In this document: piece after piece, positions 45,505-58,689 of the stretch
Layout: each line of letters opens with the position of its first letter
Numbering within the stretch: the first letter of the stretch is position 1
Origin: Berberis thunbergii
Taxonomy: Eukaryota > Streptophyta > Magnoliopsida > Ranunculales > Berberidaceae
NCBI GenBank assembly: GCA_003290165.1
Contig: QNQO01000524.1
Coordinates: 496,001-560,000 of the forward strand
Length of the DNA: 64,000 bases
Direction: 5' to 3'
Program-made: the position numbers and the translations under genes
Notes under the pieces: model-generated
Told to the model about the DNA's origin: nothing
Seen by the model: only the letters and a program-made list of their open reading frames with translations
Databases searched by the model: none

Positions 45505-46179
45505 ATACTTAGACCCATAGTATTAACACAGCGAGTCTATAATAATTTAGATTTAGACATTTTTTAGATAAGCAGGCCATCTGCATGGGAAATCATGTTG
45601 TTTCTAATCTATTTAGATCAAGTCTTACATTACTGAGCCAAAATGATGTTGTTTGGCTGAATAGTTTATGCTTACATAATGTTTACGTAATTATGAGTCA
45701 ACCCTTATTAAATTTGGACTTGATATCTTTGGCACTAAAATAGTTATGAAACATTTTTAAAAAGCAAGTAAATAGGATAAAGTCTAAACATGTTTAGGCA
45801 AATACTGAAAACCTCAACTCCCCATGATGTTCAATTAAAATCATATATATATATATATATGTATATTCGACGGAAGTATTGTATCGCAATTCAAATGAAA
45901 TTGTCATACATTTTCTATCAAAATAGAAATCATAAATTCATCATAAACAAACTTCATATATTATAAAACTAATTTCAAGTTAGAGAATAGTCTAGTGATC
46001 GTCATCCTGAATTCTTTATGCTTTAGGGATCTCGAGCTAGACTCTTTGAATGTCGTTTGTGTATAAACTAAAAAAAATGAAGACCAATCATGATACATGT
46101 TTGGTGATTCGCATAAAAGACATTAATTACGTAAAAAGTGACAACAAAAATAACATGGCTCATATTTGAGATCGGACGG
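45505..46179. other. Non-coding, no gene seen
   Basis: AT-rich sequence with an (AT)n run at about 45842-45860. Nothing recognised. Confidence 0.6.
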
Positions 46180-49030
46180 CGCACTGCAGAAGGAAACCTG
46201 ATTTCTTGAGGAAGCTCTACTAGGGTTAGGAACCAACAGCCGCCGCCATCCAGGCCGCTAGACCGGCAGCCGCCTGGGCCGACGCTTCAAGATCGCAAGA
46301 CCGACCGGCCTGTGACGGCTTGAGCAATGAAGGCGAAAGCGATCTGCGACAGAGCTCTGCTAGGTTTCCAACAGTCACCGCCACCAAGATCGACCGGTCG
46401 CCGCTTGGACGTTTCAAGGTCGCTGTTTGGACGCCTCAAGGTCGCGAGATTGATCGGTTTCATGGCCGCGAGATAGACCGGCTTTCTCCAGCCGTCTCTG
46501 CTTGGAAATTGACCGACCACCGCTCTCTTCGAGGCCGCGAGATCGACCAGCTTTCACCAACTGTTTGTCACCTCTCTCTCTGCCTGGCCACGACGGCTTT
46601 GGCGCACGGGAGACAGATACGGGGTGAGCCGTCAGGCCAGCCGCCAGTGGTTACGAACTGACATCTAGATGTGATGGTCACGGCCCCAGCCTCCACCCTC
46701 CCCCCACGGCACCTGGTCATGGGAAAACTATGTCGCCCTCCACGCCCTCTTTCGCCCATATTTTGGGCAAGATTTTGGTGGATGACACTGCGGAGACTCA
46801 GGTCGAAGGTACTCGTTTCCGTAAAGAGGGGGCACCAGCAATCGGACTCACGACAGATGAAGTCCGTGGTGAAGCTTTCATGGAAAACATGTCATTGTTC
46901 TCAAATTTTCTAGTTACCGACCGGCTTTGACAAATATTCAAGATTCGATTCACAGAACATGGGGAATTTTTGGTGATTTTTCACTGGATTTGCTGAATCA
47001 ACGACATGTGTTAGTACGACTTCAATTTGAGGTGGAAGCAAAGAAAGTTCTGTCGAGAGACTCCTTCCTGATTCGTGGAGTTCGGTTTAAAGCTTTCCGT
47101 TGGCACGATGGTTTCAGTTTGAAGGAAGACCCAGTCTCGGTGCCTCTATGGGTAGAGTTACCTAACTTACCTTTGCATTTATTTCATCCCCCTATTTTGA
47201 AAGCTATTGTCAATTCTTTTGGTGGTTTTTTGCGAATGGATGATCATACTCGCTGCCTCACGCGGCCGGGCTTTGCCCGTGTATGTGTGGAGATGTCATT
47301 AGTGGAGAAATTACCAAATAGAGTTTGGATTGACAGGGCCAATAACAGGGGCTTCTGGCAGAGGATAGAATATTCAGGTTTCAAATACTGCGACTTTTGT
47401 TCTTTGGTAAGCCATCAATAGGAATTCTGTAGGAAAAAGCTAGGTATTACGGGCGGTGGGGGAGGTCCTGATTCCGGTAAAGCGGAAAAGGCGGTAAAGC
47501 CGCAGGTTAAAACCAAAACTATAAAACAACAATATGTACCCGTTCTCAAAAAAGCTAAAATTCTAAATCCAGCGGTCGGCCCGAGTAGAGCAAAAAATAG
47601 CAAGGGGGGAGAGATGGATGAGGACATTGGGGAGAATAGGCTGGTGGCCAGGGATCCGGTAAAGGTGGTGTTGTCAAACAAATTTGAGTCGCTTAATGAA
47701 AACATTGATGCAGATGAGAGTGAGAACATGGATCATGTTAGTGTTGAGCAAGTTACAGAAACTACGGAAGAATGCCTCCTAGAGGCGAGGTATACAACTT
47801 TGGAGATTGCAAATGCTATTGGAATTCAAGAACAACCGACATAGCCAACAGATGACATAATCTCAGGGGCCAAGAGTGGTTTTTTCGATGCCATGCCAAT
47901 TGGGAGCGATCAATTGGGGCATCCTGGATCGGAGACACGGGTTGCATTAGCAGGGAAATTAGGAGTGGCCTCGCCTCGGCCAGCTCACGGCCTCAAACAG
48001 CCTGCGATCACCATCAGTCCAAGCACTGCGATCCCCATCAATCCAAGCCCTGCGATCACCATCAGTCCAAGCCTTGCGCTAGCTCACGGTCTCAGTCAGA
48101 CCACGCTCCTCGTGTCTCCTCGGGTCCAGCCTGCTCACAGCCCCAACCCGACCAGTCTGAACACGGCCTGCCCACGGCCTCCCAGTCCACGGACACAAGT
48201 CACGACCAGTCCACGGCCCCAGTCTCTTCACGACCCCAACCCAGGGGACGTGCTTCCTCAGGAAACACATGATTTGATCGCCGTTGGTGATTATTTAGTG
48301 ACGCAAACTAAGTCGATTGGAATGATACAGGAAGTAGGGGCTGCCACGGTGAAGCCGACAGTGATGGAACAGTTGAGAGTAGCTATGGCTAAGCGAGTTC
48401 AATCCACGGTAACTGGTAATGTTTCAGTGCCCGCGACAACAAGGAACGACAAGGATGGGAGCTTGTTTGATGTCGTCATCCAGCTGTTTTGAGGAGAACT
48501 GTGTTTTGCGAATGACAACTAATACACTTGATAACGCCACAGATGATAGTGACGAGGTTGCGTCGGAATCGGAGTTGGGATTGAAATCACATGATATTAA
48601 TGATTTAAATTTGGAGGCGCACTCCGATAAGGATCTACAGAACAAAGTCAAATCGGATGTCTTTTCGGGCAATCGTCGTAAGACTAATAGGGGTAAATCT
48701 TCCTCCCGCGCTTAAGATGATGAAAAATTTTCTGTTTTGGAATGCTCGTTATTATGTTCATGCTGGGATTATCTGTTGGGATGTCTTATGTTCATGTTGG
48801 TTTTGTTATGATTTATGGTCATTCTTTCAGCATTGGTGATAGGTTGGATTTGCTTTTCTGTATTTTGGTTTACGGCTGCGGCCCAATTTTTGTTTTGGTT
48901 ATATCACGGGTAAAAGTCATGTACCCCTGTATTGATTGTAATTCAAGTTTATTTTGGACAAGTAATAAAGGTCTAACATTCCAGAGGTGCCCCTCCCCAC
49001 TGGAGGTTTAAAAAAAAAAAAAAAAAAAAA
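46180..49030 (+). mobile_element. L1 LINE with internal deletion: ORF1, ORF2 start, 3'UTR, poly(A)
   Basis: A GC-rich leader (about 46180-46700) precedes ORF1 (46730-48715). ORF2 starts at ATG 48717 (MMKNFLFWNAR, the start of the endonuclease), one base after the ORF1 stop. After about 11 codons the sequence passes into 3'UTR-like DNA and a 21-A tail at 49010-49030. Nearly all of ORF2 (endonuclease, RT, zinc domain) is absent. The 5' boundary is approximate and no target-site duplication was found. Confidence 0.8.
46730..48715 (+). pseudogene. L1 ORF1 protein with DUF4283 and CCHC region (decayed)
   Basis: The gag-like nucleic-acid-binding protein of plant L1 elements. The DUF4283 region lies in about 46927-47260 (TWGIFGDFSLDLLNQRHVLV, then WVELPNLPLHLFHP). 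The end of the zinc-knuckle part is near 47385 (FKYCDFCSLVSHQ), followed by a stop at 47419-47421. The frame continues after it to 48492 with one more stop, including a Pro/Ser-rich segment with ITISPS-type repeats at 48010-48080. Frameshifts lie near 46925 and 48420-48490. Confidence 0.8.
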
Positions 49031-49197
49031 TCAAACCTTTGTCATGGTTGTCGGACAAGCACAATTCTATGAAGTTCATGTTAAACTAGAAAATCATGAT
49101 ACCATATTTAGATACTTGCTAGAAAATTCATCACAACTTCGAGGTCGAACTAGTTATGCATGGTTTCACCATTACAGTGTCAAAATTTTGGAGCTAA

Positions 49198-49312
49198 GGG
49201 CATGTTTGGTTGCGTGGCTAGCATTTTTTTCACGATAAAAAATTGCTTACCACGGGAAAAATGGCATGATTTGATAAAAATTTCCAGATCGAATTATGCA
49301 ACCAAATACCTG
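49198..49312. mobile_element. Tourist-like MITE, 115 bp
   Basis: The ends GGGCATGTTTGGTTGC and GCAACCAAATACCTG are imperfect inverted repeats. A 3-bp TAA duplication flanks it (49195-49197, 49313-49315), as in PIF/Harbinger elements. Confidence 0.55.
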
Positions 49313-49856
49313 TAACATTAGTTTGATCAATAAAATTTTCACTTCCAAGCAGCCAAGCACAACAAAAGTTGAGGGTTTTTTTTTTTTTTTTTACCAAAAT
49401 TGAACATCTTATCACTTTGTTTGGCACTTTCAGGTTCAGTGCATCTTCAGTTTGACTTGAAGAACGTGAAGCACATTGTACAACACCACCATGGGTTAAG
49501 AGTTGGAAATCACTAAGATCCTTTAAACATTTTTTTCCACCTCTTTAATTTGCTGTTTAGCTACTAAAGGTTCAATCTTATCATTCTCATCTAGAAAATA
49601 GTTTTCCTACTTATAGTGAGAATAATTTTTCTCCTCACATTTTTTTCTTTCTCGTCAAGCTTTTTTTAGAGGTGGATGTAAGAGGTCTAACCATGGGATT
49701 TGGGGGCGTATAAATAATAAATATCAATTGACCCATGTGGGAAATTGTATTATTTTTTATAGGGTTTAAAACCTAATTTAAGAGTCTAGATAAAATTACA
49801 TTAACTAAAATGTTAAAGATGAAATTCACCTTTTCAAATTTAATTGGAAGTTTCAT

Positions 49857-50178
49857 AGAGCATCACCAACATTGTTCCTATAATCTGACATAGGAAATTT
49901 TATTTTGAAATATTAGCCACAGTACTAGGCATTGAATTTTCGAGAAAACTCTAAAAGTCCCTTATAAATGTGGGAAGCTTAAATGTCCCTTAAAAGGCTT
50001 ATGGGAGGTAGGTTGAATAAAATACAAATAGGGTGGAGGTAAAAATGAGAATTATTTAAATAATTGGATTAATTATAGGATCCACAATGAGATTATTTTA
50101 GAGGGAAAAATTAGAATCATCCTTTATTAGTCTCATAACATAAGGAGATGAGTTTAAGGATAGTATTGGTGATGCTCT
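49857..50178. mobile_element. MITE with GAGCATCACCAA ends, 322 bp
   Basis: It begins AGAGCATCACCAAC and ends TATTGGTGATGCTCT. Both ends are clear inverted repeats, but the target duplication could not be resolved, so the superfamily is open. Confidence 0.6.
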
Positions 50179-51120
50179 TACACAATAATATAAGGACATG
50201 AAATACATTTTCCACAATTATTTTTTTAGCCACTTCGTGATTGACTTGCTTATCACAATTTCACATTCTTCATTATCAAATTCAATGAATAACTCTTTTT
50301 AACAAATTGGTCGACACTTATTAGATTTTGTGCTAAACATGAACATAATAACATCATGAAATAATAATCATGAATGTATTTTTCTCAAGTTTTTTGTTTG
50401 GATAACAATTATTTGTTTATTTTCAGTATTTTTCATTTTTTTTTTCAATCACCAAGTTTTCCTTGTAGATTTACATTATCATTTGGTTTATTTGTCGCCT
50501 GATTTTTTATTACTGCATCCATTATCTAAATACCATGAATTTGTGAGTCAAATTCAACTTATATGTATAAAAATAATTGACTTGAAATTTAACATTTTAT
50601 GCATTGAAAATGATAATTTTTAGGTTCGTGGTCATATCTATTGCAAATACAGAAAGACATCACTGAAAACCAATATTCCAATTTTAGATTAGAAAATGTT
50701 GTGAGGTTTTCATTTGAATGTTCCAATAAAATTTAATGAAAGTAAAAAAGTTGAAATTGTTGGATAATTGAATCAAGGGTTAGTATCACTTGTTGTCATG
50801 GTTTTAGAAGAATTTTATGATGACTTGATGATATGAAAAATGATCTTTAGATGTTGTTTATTGGTATTACTTTGATACCAAATTTGTTTAGAAAATTGAA
50901 AGGAAATTAAGATTGTCTTATTTTATTGATTCAAACTATAAAAAAAAAAAATTTACATATATTTTACTGGCAATACTTTTAACTTAAATTTTTCTAAACA
51001 GTTTATAGGCTCAATTCTTTTTAAACTTCCCTCGGAAACAATTTATTAATGAAAGTAATAAACATGCAAATAACTTAGTTAGTATTGAACTCTACAAGAT
51101 TATTTATCTACTAGACTCTA
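50179..51120. other. AT-rich non-coding DNA, no gene seen
   Basis: No conserved frame or element end recognised. Confidence 0.6.
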
Positions 51121-51124
51121 AATA

Positions 51125-52556
51125 TCTATCTAACATTTCAAAGTGGGTTTTCACTGTTCATGAATAGTATTTTGAGCCTATATGTCCTACGTGGCAACAA
51201 TTATGTTTACGGCTAACAACTTAAAGCGAAAATTAAACCCCCAATGCTTTTCTCCTCTCCACACCTCCACGAGGTTCTCTCCCTCTCACCCTCCTCTCTG
51301 ATCCTCTGTGGGTTCTTCTGCCTTCATCTTCCTCCACGCGCCACCACCACCGCCCAAGTGGGTTCTTCTCACCCTCCTCTCTTAAATCAGTGAAGTTGAT
51401 AAAAGGGGATCATTGAAGGCTGAAGACGAAAGCAGATCAATTGAAAAGAAATCAGATCTGACTTCCTTCTTCTTCGCACAACCTTCTTATTCGACATCAA
51501 CTTCGATTCTCTACAGCCAAAACCCAACATTCTTCTTCTTCTTCTTCACCAACTTCTTCTTCGACATCAACTTCTTCTTCGAAATCAGATATGATTTCCT
51601 TATTGTTCAACCATTGATTCTTCTTCATCATCAAACATTGATTAGGGTTCAAACCCATTGCTCCAATCAGGTAATTTATTCACTCTCTTTTTAATGTTTT
51701 TCGATTCTTCGATTGGGTTTTTTTTTTAAACCCCATTAACATACTATAGATAACTAAAAAAGGGGTCTTAACTGTGGAAGTTGCAGGCAAGATTTCCCCT
51801 CTTTTGATTGAGTTTTGTATGAGTTTTCTGATAGTGAACAAAAACATGAATCCTAAATCTTTTTTCTTTAATGCTTTCTAAATCTGTATAAGTTGATGTC
51901 TTCTTTTTTGTTTCTATAAGTTGATTATTTGGTTCTTGAATGCTTTTCATAAGCAGAAATCGGCAATAAGGGAAGCAGAAATCAGAAAGCAAAAAGGCCC
52001 ATGTCATCTGCAGACACCTCACCAAGCACATGGTATTTCCATTTTTTTTTATTTTGGAAAAAATGTAAATCCTAAATGTGTCTTCTTTAATTGTTTTGCA
52101 ACTTTCTATAATGATTTAATGATTTTATTGTACTTTCCATAAAAACAACATCATGTTAATTGTTTTGTTTGATAATTTAAGTAGTTAGCATCAAGTTTCC
52201 ATTTGAATTTAGGGTAAATCTGTAAATTTAGCATCAAGTTTCCATAAGAATTTAGAGTAAATTTAAGTAGTTAGCATCAACTTTCCATAAGTAGCCAAAA
52301 TAACATGGATATTTCTTAATGTTGTAGCCAAAAGATGACATTTGGTGGAGATTAAATTCTTTAGCGCATTGGTTGCGTTGATCAATGTTATTAAAAAAAA
52401 TATTTGCGTTTAATGAGTATTATAATTTGTTTCAAAGTTAATTCATTGTAAGTGTTTTTTTTTAAATGAAATAAAAACCCAATTGCGATTATTCGACAAT
52501 TCCGTGCAAGTACGATGTTCTCTATCGTAGTGCCAATGGCACGGGCATTACACTAG
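51125..52556 (+). mobile_element. Non-autonomous Helitron with gene-like 5' segment
   Basis: The 3' end has a small hairpin GTGCCAATGGCAC, then GGGCATTACACTAG, followed by a host T: the Helitron hairpin-plus-CTRR signature. The 5' end should be an A|TC; candidates are 51125 and 51129, just before TTCACTGTTCATGAATAG, a string common near Helitron starts. The inside (51240-52035) looks like a captured gene start: CT-rich leader, a CAATCAG|GTAATTT donor near 51670, and a short exon-like block ending CACATG|GTATTT near 52032. I cannot name the source gene. Confidence 0.65.
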
Positions 52557-53249
52557 TTCAGTTGGTAGGCTTGTGCCAATAATATGATACAATTATAAAT
52601 ACTACGTGATATAAGAACTGTAATTACAGTTGGAATCAAAGTTGATGATACTTTGTTCTAATATAAGTTGATTGTGTCAATGATGTACTTAGTAATGATT
52701 CTTAATTACAAAGTAGTTAAATATTGACAATATCAATAATAAAATAGTTGAATTGTCGTAGTTTGTGAGTACCAAAGATTTTATGGGCGCGTGGACTCAA
52801 ATGAACTCATAAATACTATATCATTGTGACAATAAATATATTCCTCGAGACCGTGCTAAGGTCTCTAGCTCAAGATATGTGTCAATTTATTGACTATAAT
52901 TATTTGCACCACAAAATATTGTTTATATGCTAACTTGCAGGGTAAGATATCATGACCTTGAGATTTTCACCAGTGTATGTCTCAGGATCCGCATAAACTA
53001 TATCAATATCATGTTTACTGTTCTATGCCAACGCACTTGATACACACACCTAAATATTACTCAAGACATCTCAAAACCTAGAGATGGAACCAACACTCCA
53101 TATTATGATCAAAACACCTACACGGGCTAAATACACATCAGTTCTAATAAAAGGCACCCCATCACAGTTGGCAACAATAATCACTAAAGTTCCTATCAAC
53201 TGGGATAACTTGTAACACAAAACTGTGCAGAGTTCAAATTAGGTCAAAA
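52557..53249. other. Non-coding, no gene seen
   Basis: AT-rich flank between the Helitron and an L1 element. Confidence 0.6.
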
Positions 53250-55955
53250 AATGTTGTAGTCAAACTCCTTAAGGGATTACTGTTTATTCTTTAAGATCCA
53301 AATGTTGGGGTCAACTGGGCTTGTCATATGGATCAGGGGTCCAAATTCTTTCATAACTTGGCCAACAAACGCAGATTGTTTAACTTTATTGAAGCTCTTA
53401 TATGGATCATGAGATGGTAGTAGATGAAGCCAACATCAAAGAAATCATGGTATCTCACTTCAAGGAGTTGTTCAGCGAAAAGGAAAAGTGTCGACCTTTC
53501 TTCTCGGGGATTGCTTTTCAGTCAATCTCCCAGCCGGTGGCTACCTCTTTGGTATATAACTTTTCAAAGATGGAAATTAGAGGAACAACACAAGAGCTCA
53601 AATCAGAAGTTTTTTCGGGTTTTGATGGTTTTTCAATGGAGTTCTATTTGAAAATGTGGGAGGTAATCAAAATTGATTTTCTTAAAGTTATTGATGATTT
53701 TAATACTAAGAATTTTCTGGATTAGTAGTTGAACACTACTATCATCTCGCTTATTCCTAAATGTGTCGGAGTGCGGACAGTCAAGGACTTCAGACCTATC
53801 AGTATTTTGAATGGGGCTTATAAGATCATTGCCAAAGTGTTGGCTGATAGAAAAATATTCTTCATTCAGTCATTTCTCATTTTCAAAGTGCAACAGTCAA
53901 TGGAAGACAGGTGGTTGATAGCCCTTTGATTGCCAATGAAATTATTGATTCAAGGAAAAAACAAGGTGTTCTAGGGCTCGTCATCAAATTAGATTTCTCT
54001 AAAGCCTTTGACAGTGTTTTTTGGAGATATTTGGATTTGGTAATGACTCGCATGGGGTTTGACTCCAAATGGATCCATTGGCTTCACACTTGCAGATCTA
54101 CAACTAATTTCTCTTTGAAGATTAACGAACAACTGCACAGTTTTTTCAATAGCTTTAAAGGCCTGCATCAGGGTGATCCACTGTCACCTCTTCTATTTAC
54201 TTTAGCAGCAGAATGACTGACCCAAATTATTCTTAAAGTTGTCGATGTTGGTCTAGTTAGAGGGTTTTCAGTCGCAGAGGGTAGTCCTCCTATTTCCATT
54301 CTTCAGTATGCGAATGATAATATCCTTTTTTGTGATGCCTCTGTCACTCAGGTTCTTGCGCTCAAAAGAATTATGCTTTGGTTCGAAGTTATTTCAGGTC
54401 TGAAAAACCAACTTCACAAATCAGTGGTTTTGCCCATTGGAGAAGTCTCATTATCTAAAGCAGTTGGCGGGTTTATTTGATTGTGCAGCGGGTCAACTTC
54501 CAGTTAAGTACTTAGGCATGCCTTTGGGTGCTAGATTTAAACGTATAGCTGTGTGGGATGAGTCAATCGAAAGGAATCAAGACTAGTTTCTTGGAAGCTC
54601 AAATTCCTCTCGAAAGTAGGCAAACTAATACTTGTCTAATCAACTTTAGCTTCTATCCATGTGTTCATTCTGTTTCTTATCAAGGTTCTTTCTTCAGTAG
54701 CAGCCAAGATGGAACAGATCATGCGCAATTTTCTTTGGGGTTCCACACAAACTTCGGAAAAAATGCATCTTGTGGGTTGGGAGAAAATTTGTTGTCAAAA
54801 AACTTGAGGTGGTCTAGGCATTCACCAAGTGAGTACTTTCAATTTGGCATTACTTTTCAAGTGGCTTTGGCGATTTGCAAAAGAAGATGACACTTTATGA
54901 AAATCACTCATCATTGATAAATATAAGCGAAATAAATGAGATTGAGGTACCAGAACCAAGTACACTCCCTATGGGCGCTTTATGTGGAAGTCCATTTCTC
55001 GGTGTGCCAACATTTTCTACCCTTACACCTCGCTTCACTGTGGCAAGGTGATTTCATCTCTTTCTGGCATGATTCTTGGTGTAACAACCAACCTTTGAAG
55101 GATCTATGTTCCAATGTTGGTTTTCTTTAGCAAACAGAAAAATGAGAGAGTTAGCACCTTTTGGTCTAATGAAGATTTCTAGGATTTTTTTTTAGAGACC
55201 CCTAAATGATGGGCAGCTAGAGAATGCCACCAATTTAACGCACATGTTGGATAGTCAGATGCTCTTAGAGGGATCTGATAGTTTGGTATGGAAGGGAAAA
55301 TGTGTGGGTTTATCGGTGAAAGAATTTTCAAATATGCTGATTGCATCTCATTATGAGACTCACTCCAACTCTTACATTTCATCTCACAAGAATTTGGTTT
55401 GGGTGAAAAATATTCTTCCTCGGATTAATTTCTTTTGTTGATCAGCTTTGCATGAGAGGATCTTAACTAAAGACGGGTTGAATAAGAGATGAATCTTCAC
55501 AGGAAGCCTTTGTATATTTTGTAATGAGAATGACGAGACTTTGGATCACTTGATGCTTCATTGCAGATTCTCCAAATCCATTTGGAACAATTTCTTGTTA
55601 GAATTTGGTATGAGTTTGATGTTTCAAGGTTCCCTTTTGGATTGGTTAAGTTGGTGGTCCCAAGCTAATTTGTCCCGGCATGCGGAGTGGTTATGGCGTA
55701 GGGTTCCTCACGAACTCATGTGGTATGTGAGGAAAAAGAGAAATATGATGATTTTTTAAGGGCTTAAAGATTAGAACACTCTATCTTTATTGAGATTAGA
55801 GAATTGTTGTGGAAGATGAGTTCAACTTGTAATATTTTTAAAGACTTGTTTTTTGACACCTTCTTGGTGTCTTGACATTCCTTGATATAGGGATGGTTGT
55901 ATTTTGTTTATCTTCTTATCTTTAATAAAATTATTCGTGTTTGACAAAAAAAAAG
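53250..55955 (+). mobile_element. L1 LINE ORF2 remnant, 5'-truncated
   Basis: RT blocks appear in order: a DQGSKFFHNLANKRR-like pre-RT block at about 53330-53380, [20 protein letters not shown] at 53744-53803, LDFSKAFDSVFW near 53989-54025, and GLHQGDPLSPLLFTLAAE ending at 54213. The catalytic site reads YAND (about 54306-54320). The zf-RVT zinc domain lies at 55490-55760 (CIFCNEND then HLMLHCRFS). The 3' end has AATAAAATTATTCG and a short A tail near 55946-55954. Many stops and frame changes make it dead. The endonuclease is absent. Confidence 0.85.
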
Positions 55956-56080
55956 TTATTCTTATTATTTTTAATTTTATTGATTACAGAACCATTGAAT
56001 TCCTTTGATAAGGTTCTAACCTTGAATTTGTGATATGATATGCTGCCTCAAGTGTAACAACGGAGCTACCACTTGTTGGC

Positions 56081-56345
56081 TGTGTTCTAAAAATCATCCT
56101 AGGTTGCTCGCCTAGGCGCTAGTCGGCTGGGAAAAGCCTAGGTGGGCTGGGTGGATTTTTTATTTTTTATTATTATTTTATTTCTAATTTGAAAAAAATT
56201 AAAAATTATGACTATTTTTTATATACATTTTGCATATCTATCTTCGCATTAATTGGTAGTAATTTATATGCTATTATGATTAACTTTTATAAATTATAAT
56301 ACAAAACAACCGCCAAGGCCTCTAGGCGCTATTAGGTGAAAAAAA
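56081..56345. mobile_element. Degenerate relative of the CAGTGTTCTAAAA hAT family
   Basis: TGTGTTCTAAAAATCATCCTAGG, then GCCTAGGCGCTAG, resembles the left end of the element at 13441. A GGCCTCTAGGCGCTA stretch near 56315 resembles the right subterminal part. The right terminus is lost and no duplication is visible. Confidence 0.5.
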
Positions 56346-57278
56346 ATGTATATTCCTAACCACTTATTTTGAGATTTTACTTTTATATTTTTTTCAATAA
56401 AGATATAATGAAAAATATTGAATTTAAGATTCTTAATCTTAATTGATCGAATTGACTTACAAATTAAGCAATCAAAGCGAAAAAGCATAAAGTCTTATAC
56501 TTGACCGTGTAAACATGTATGTATGTATTATCCTCACTCACTAGCTAGTCTTGGTTAGTTAATTGGATGGTTACAAGCTTACGATCATGTCTCTGTTTTT
56601 CTTCTAGTTTGAAAATATACCCACTCTTTTTAATCAGTCCGTTTAGAGAGCCAGGCTAGCGCTAAGTACCCTCTATACCCTCCATCATCCTAGAGATCCT
56701 CATAAATCTACCAATCAAACACAAATACACACGGAGCCCCCTGGCGCTAGGGACTCGACTATCTAGAATTGGGCCTTTGTAATACACAATAGTTTTTGTA
56801 TGCATGCTACTTGTGCAAATGTTCATGTAATTAAACTATAAATTAAGTTTCGAAACAAAATTTTACAAACAAAAAAATTTGTTTTTTGAATTGGTGTAAC
56901 AAAATGTTTTGGTAATTTATGTTCTAACTGTTATTTTGGCAATTTTTTTTTTAGATCATGAAATTTGTTTTTTGTTAACTAGTTTGTGGAAACATGACAA
57001 ATTATAAGGCCTAATAGAAAAATGTATCAAAACGCCCCTTGATAATCCTTTTTGTTTTATGACTTTTAAAAATCAAAGTATTTCATTAATGACCCGGATT
57101 TTGTGATTTGATTTTATGATAGAAATCAAAGATATATGAGGATATTATTTTAAGGGTAAATCTGACTTTGATCCCTACTAATATGTTAAATTTGGTCAGT
57201 CATTTTTAACTTTAATTTTAGTTGTAGTTTCTTTTCATGGGTTAACCATCAAGTCAACTATTAAGTTAATTATATGAA
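56346..57278. other. Non-coding, no gene seen
   Basis: A pair of GGCGCTAG / CTAGCGC motifs near 56655 and 56744 hints at a short inverted repeat, but no element could be delimited. Confidence 0.5.
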
Positions 57279-57393
57279 GGGAAATTCTAATTGTCGAGGA
57301 AACCATCGAGGAATCCATCTCCCTCGTGATGCGTGCAAGGGGGATGGAGGGTCCTCACTCCCTCGTTGGTTTCCTCGACAGCTAGCTTTACTC
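57279..57393. mobile_element. Mutator-like MITE, 115 bp
   Basis: The ends GGGAAATTCTAATTGTCGAGG and CCTCGACAGCTAGCTTTACTC are inverted repeats. An exact 9-bp duplication TTATATGAA flanks it (57270-57278, 57394-57402). It is related to the element at 59120. Confidence 0.9.
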
Positions 57394-57522
57394 TTATATG
57401 AAAGTTTTTTTTTTTTAAAGGTTAATTATATGAAAAGTTGTGAGTCATAAAAGACAAAAATTTAAAGGTTGGCAGTCCAAACTCGGAAAAGTGGGTAAAA
57501 GTTAAAAACTCCAATCTTTAAT

Positions 57523-58683
57523 GGGAAAATGACTTTTAGGTCATACTTTTTAACAAAATAAATAATTTAGATATTATAGTTGATGTAATGACTAATTTGT
57601 GCCTAATTTTATACTTTTATGACAAACAATGACTCTTTTAATAACTCAAGTTAACCCATAAAGTTATATGACATATTTACCTTCCTAAACAAATAGAAAA
57701 CATAATTTTATAGTTTTATAACTAACAAGGACTACAAAAAAAAAACCTACGTTAATTTTTATTGAACAACAATTTTAGTTACTCTTTGTTATTGATCAAC
57801 AAGGACTATATAAAAAAAATTAATTGTTATTGACCAATTTTAGTTACTTTTTGTTAGTTTTATTGATTAACAATGACTACAAGAAAAAAAAACCCTACGT
57901 TAATTGTTATTGAACGACAATTTTAACAAGGACTACAAAAAAATCATTAGCCTGTTCAATGACATTAAAATATTATGATTTATCATATGAAAAAAATTAG
58001 AATTTATACTATAAAATTGTTATTTTAGTTACTCTTTGTTATTGACCAACAATTACTACTGAAAAAAAACCCTACGTTAATTGTTATTGATAAATTTTAG
58101 TTACTCTTTGTTAGTTTTATTGACCGACAAAGACTACAAAAAAAATTTGTTATTAAACAACAATTTTAACAAGAACCATAAAAAAAAAAACATTAGCCTG
58201 TTCTCTGAATAAAATTAGGATTTATCATATGATGTCCATTATTTTCAGGTCAGTGAACAAACAAATTTTTTTTTCTTGTTAAAATTGTCGTTCAATAACA
58301 ACTAACGTAGTTTTTTTTTTATTGTAGTCCTTCTTGGTCAATAAAACTAACAAAGAGTAACTAAAATTTGTCAATAACAATTAAATTTTTTTTTGTAGTC
58401 CTTGTTGGTCAATAACAAAGAGTAACTAAAATTGTCGTTCAATAAAAATTAATGTAGGTTTTATAATAATAATAAATGTAGGTTTTCATAAAACTATAAA
58501 ATTAAGTTTTCTATTTGTTTATGAGGTAAATATGTCATATAACTTTATGAGTTAACCTAAGTTAATAAAAGAGTCATTGTTAGTTATAAAAATATAAAAT
58601 TAAGCGCAAATTCGCCATTACATCAACTATGATATTTAAATTGTCTATTTTGTTAAAAAGTAAGCCCTAAAAGTTATTTTCCC
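57523..58683. repeat. Large foldback repeat, about 1.16 kb
   Basis: The arms begin GGGAAAATGACTTTTAGG and end in its inverted form CCTAAAAGTTATTTTCCC. They remain similar over several hundred bases (TTGATGTAATG, AGTTATATGACATATTTACC). Inside each arm are repeated units GTTACTCTTTGTTATTGA and AAGGACTACAAAAAAA in opposite orientation, so the whole is a palindrome of short tandem units with its axis near 58215. The ends look Mutator-like; no 9-bp duplication was found. Confidence 0.85.
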
Positions 58684-58689
58684 TTTTTT

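Noticed and set aside
48079..48270. Minus-strand ORF in the L1 ORF1 proline-rich segment
   Set aside because: A reflection of the repeated Pro/Ser codons on the coding strand.
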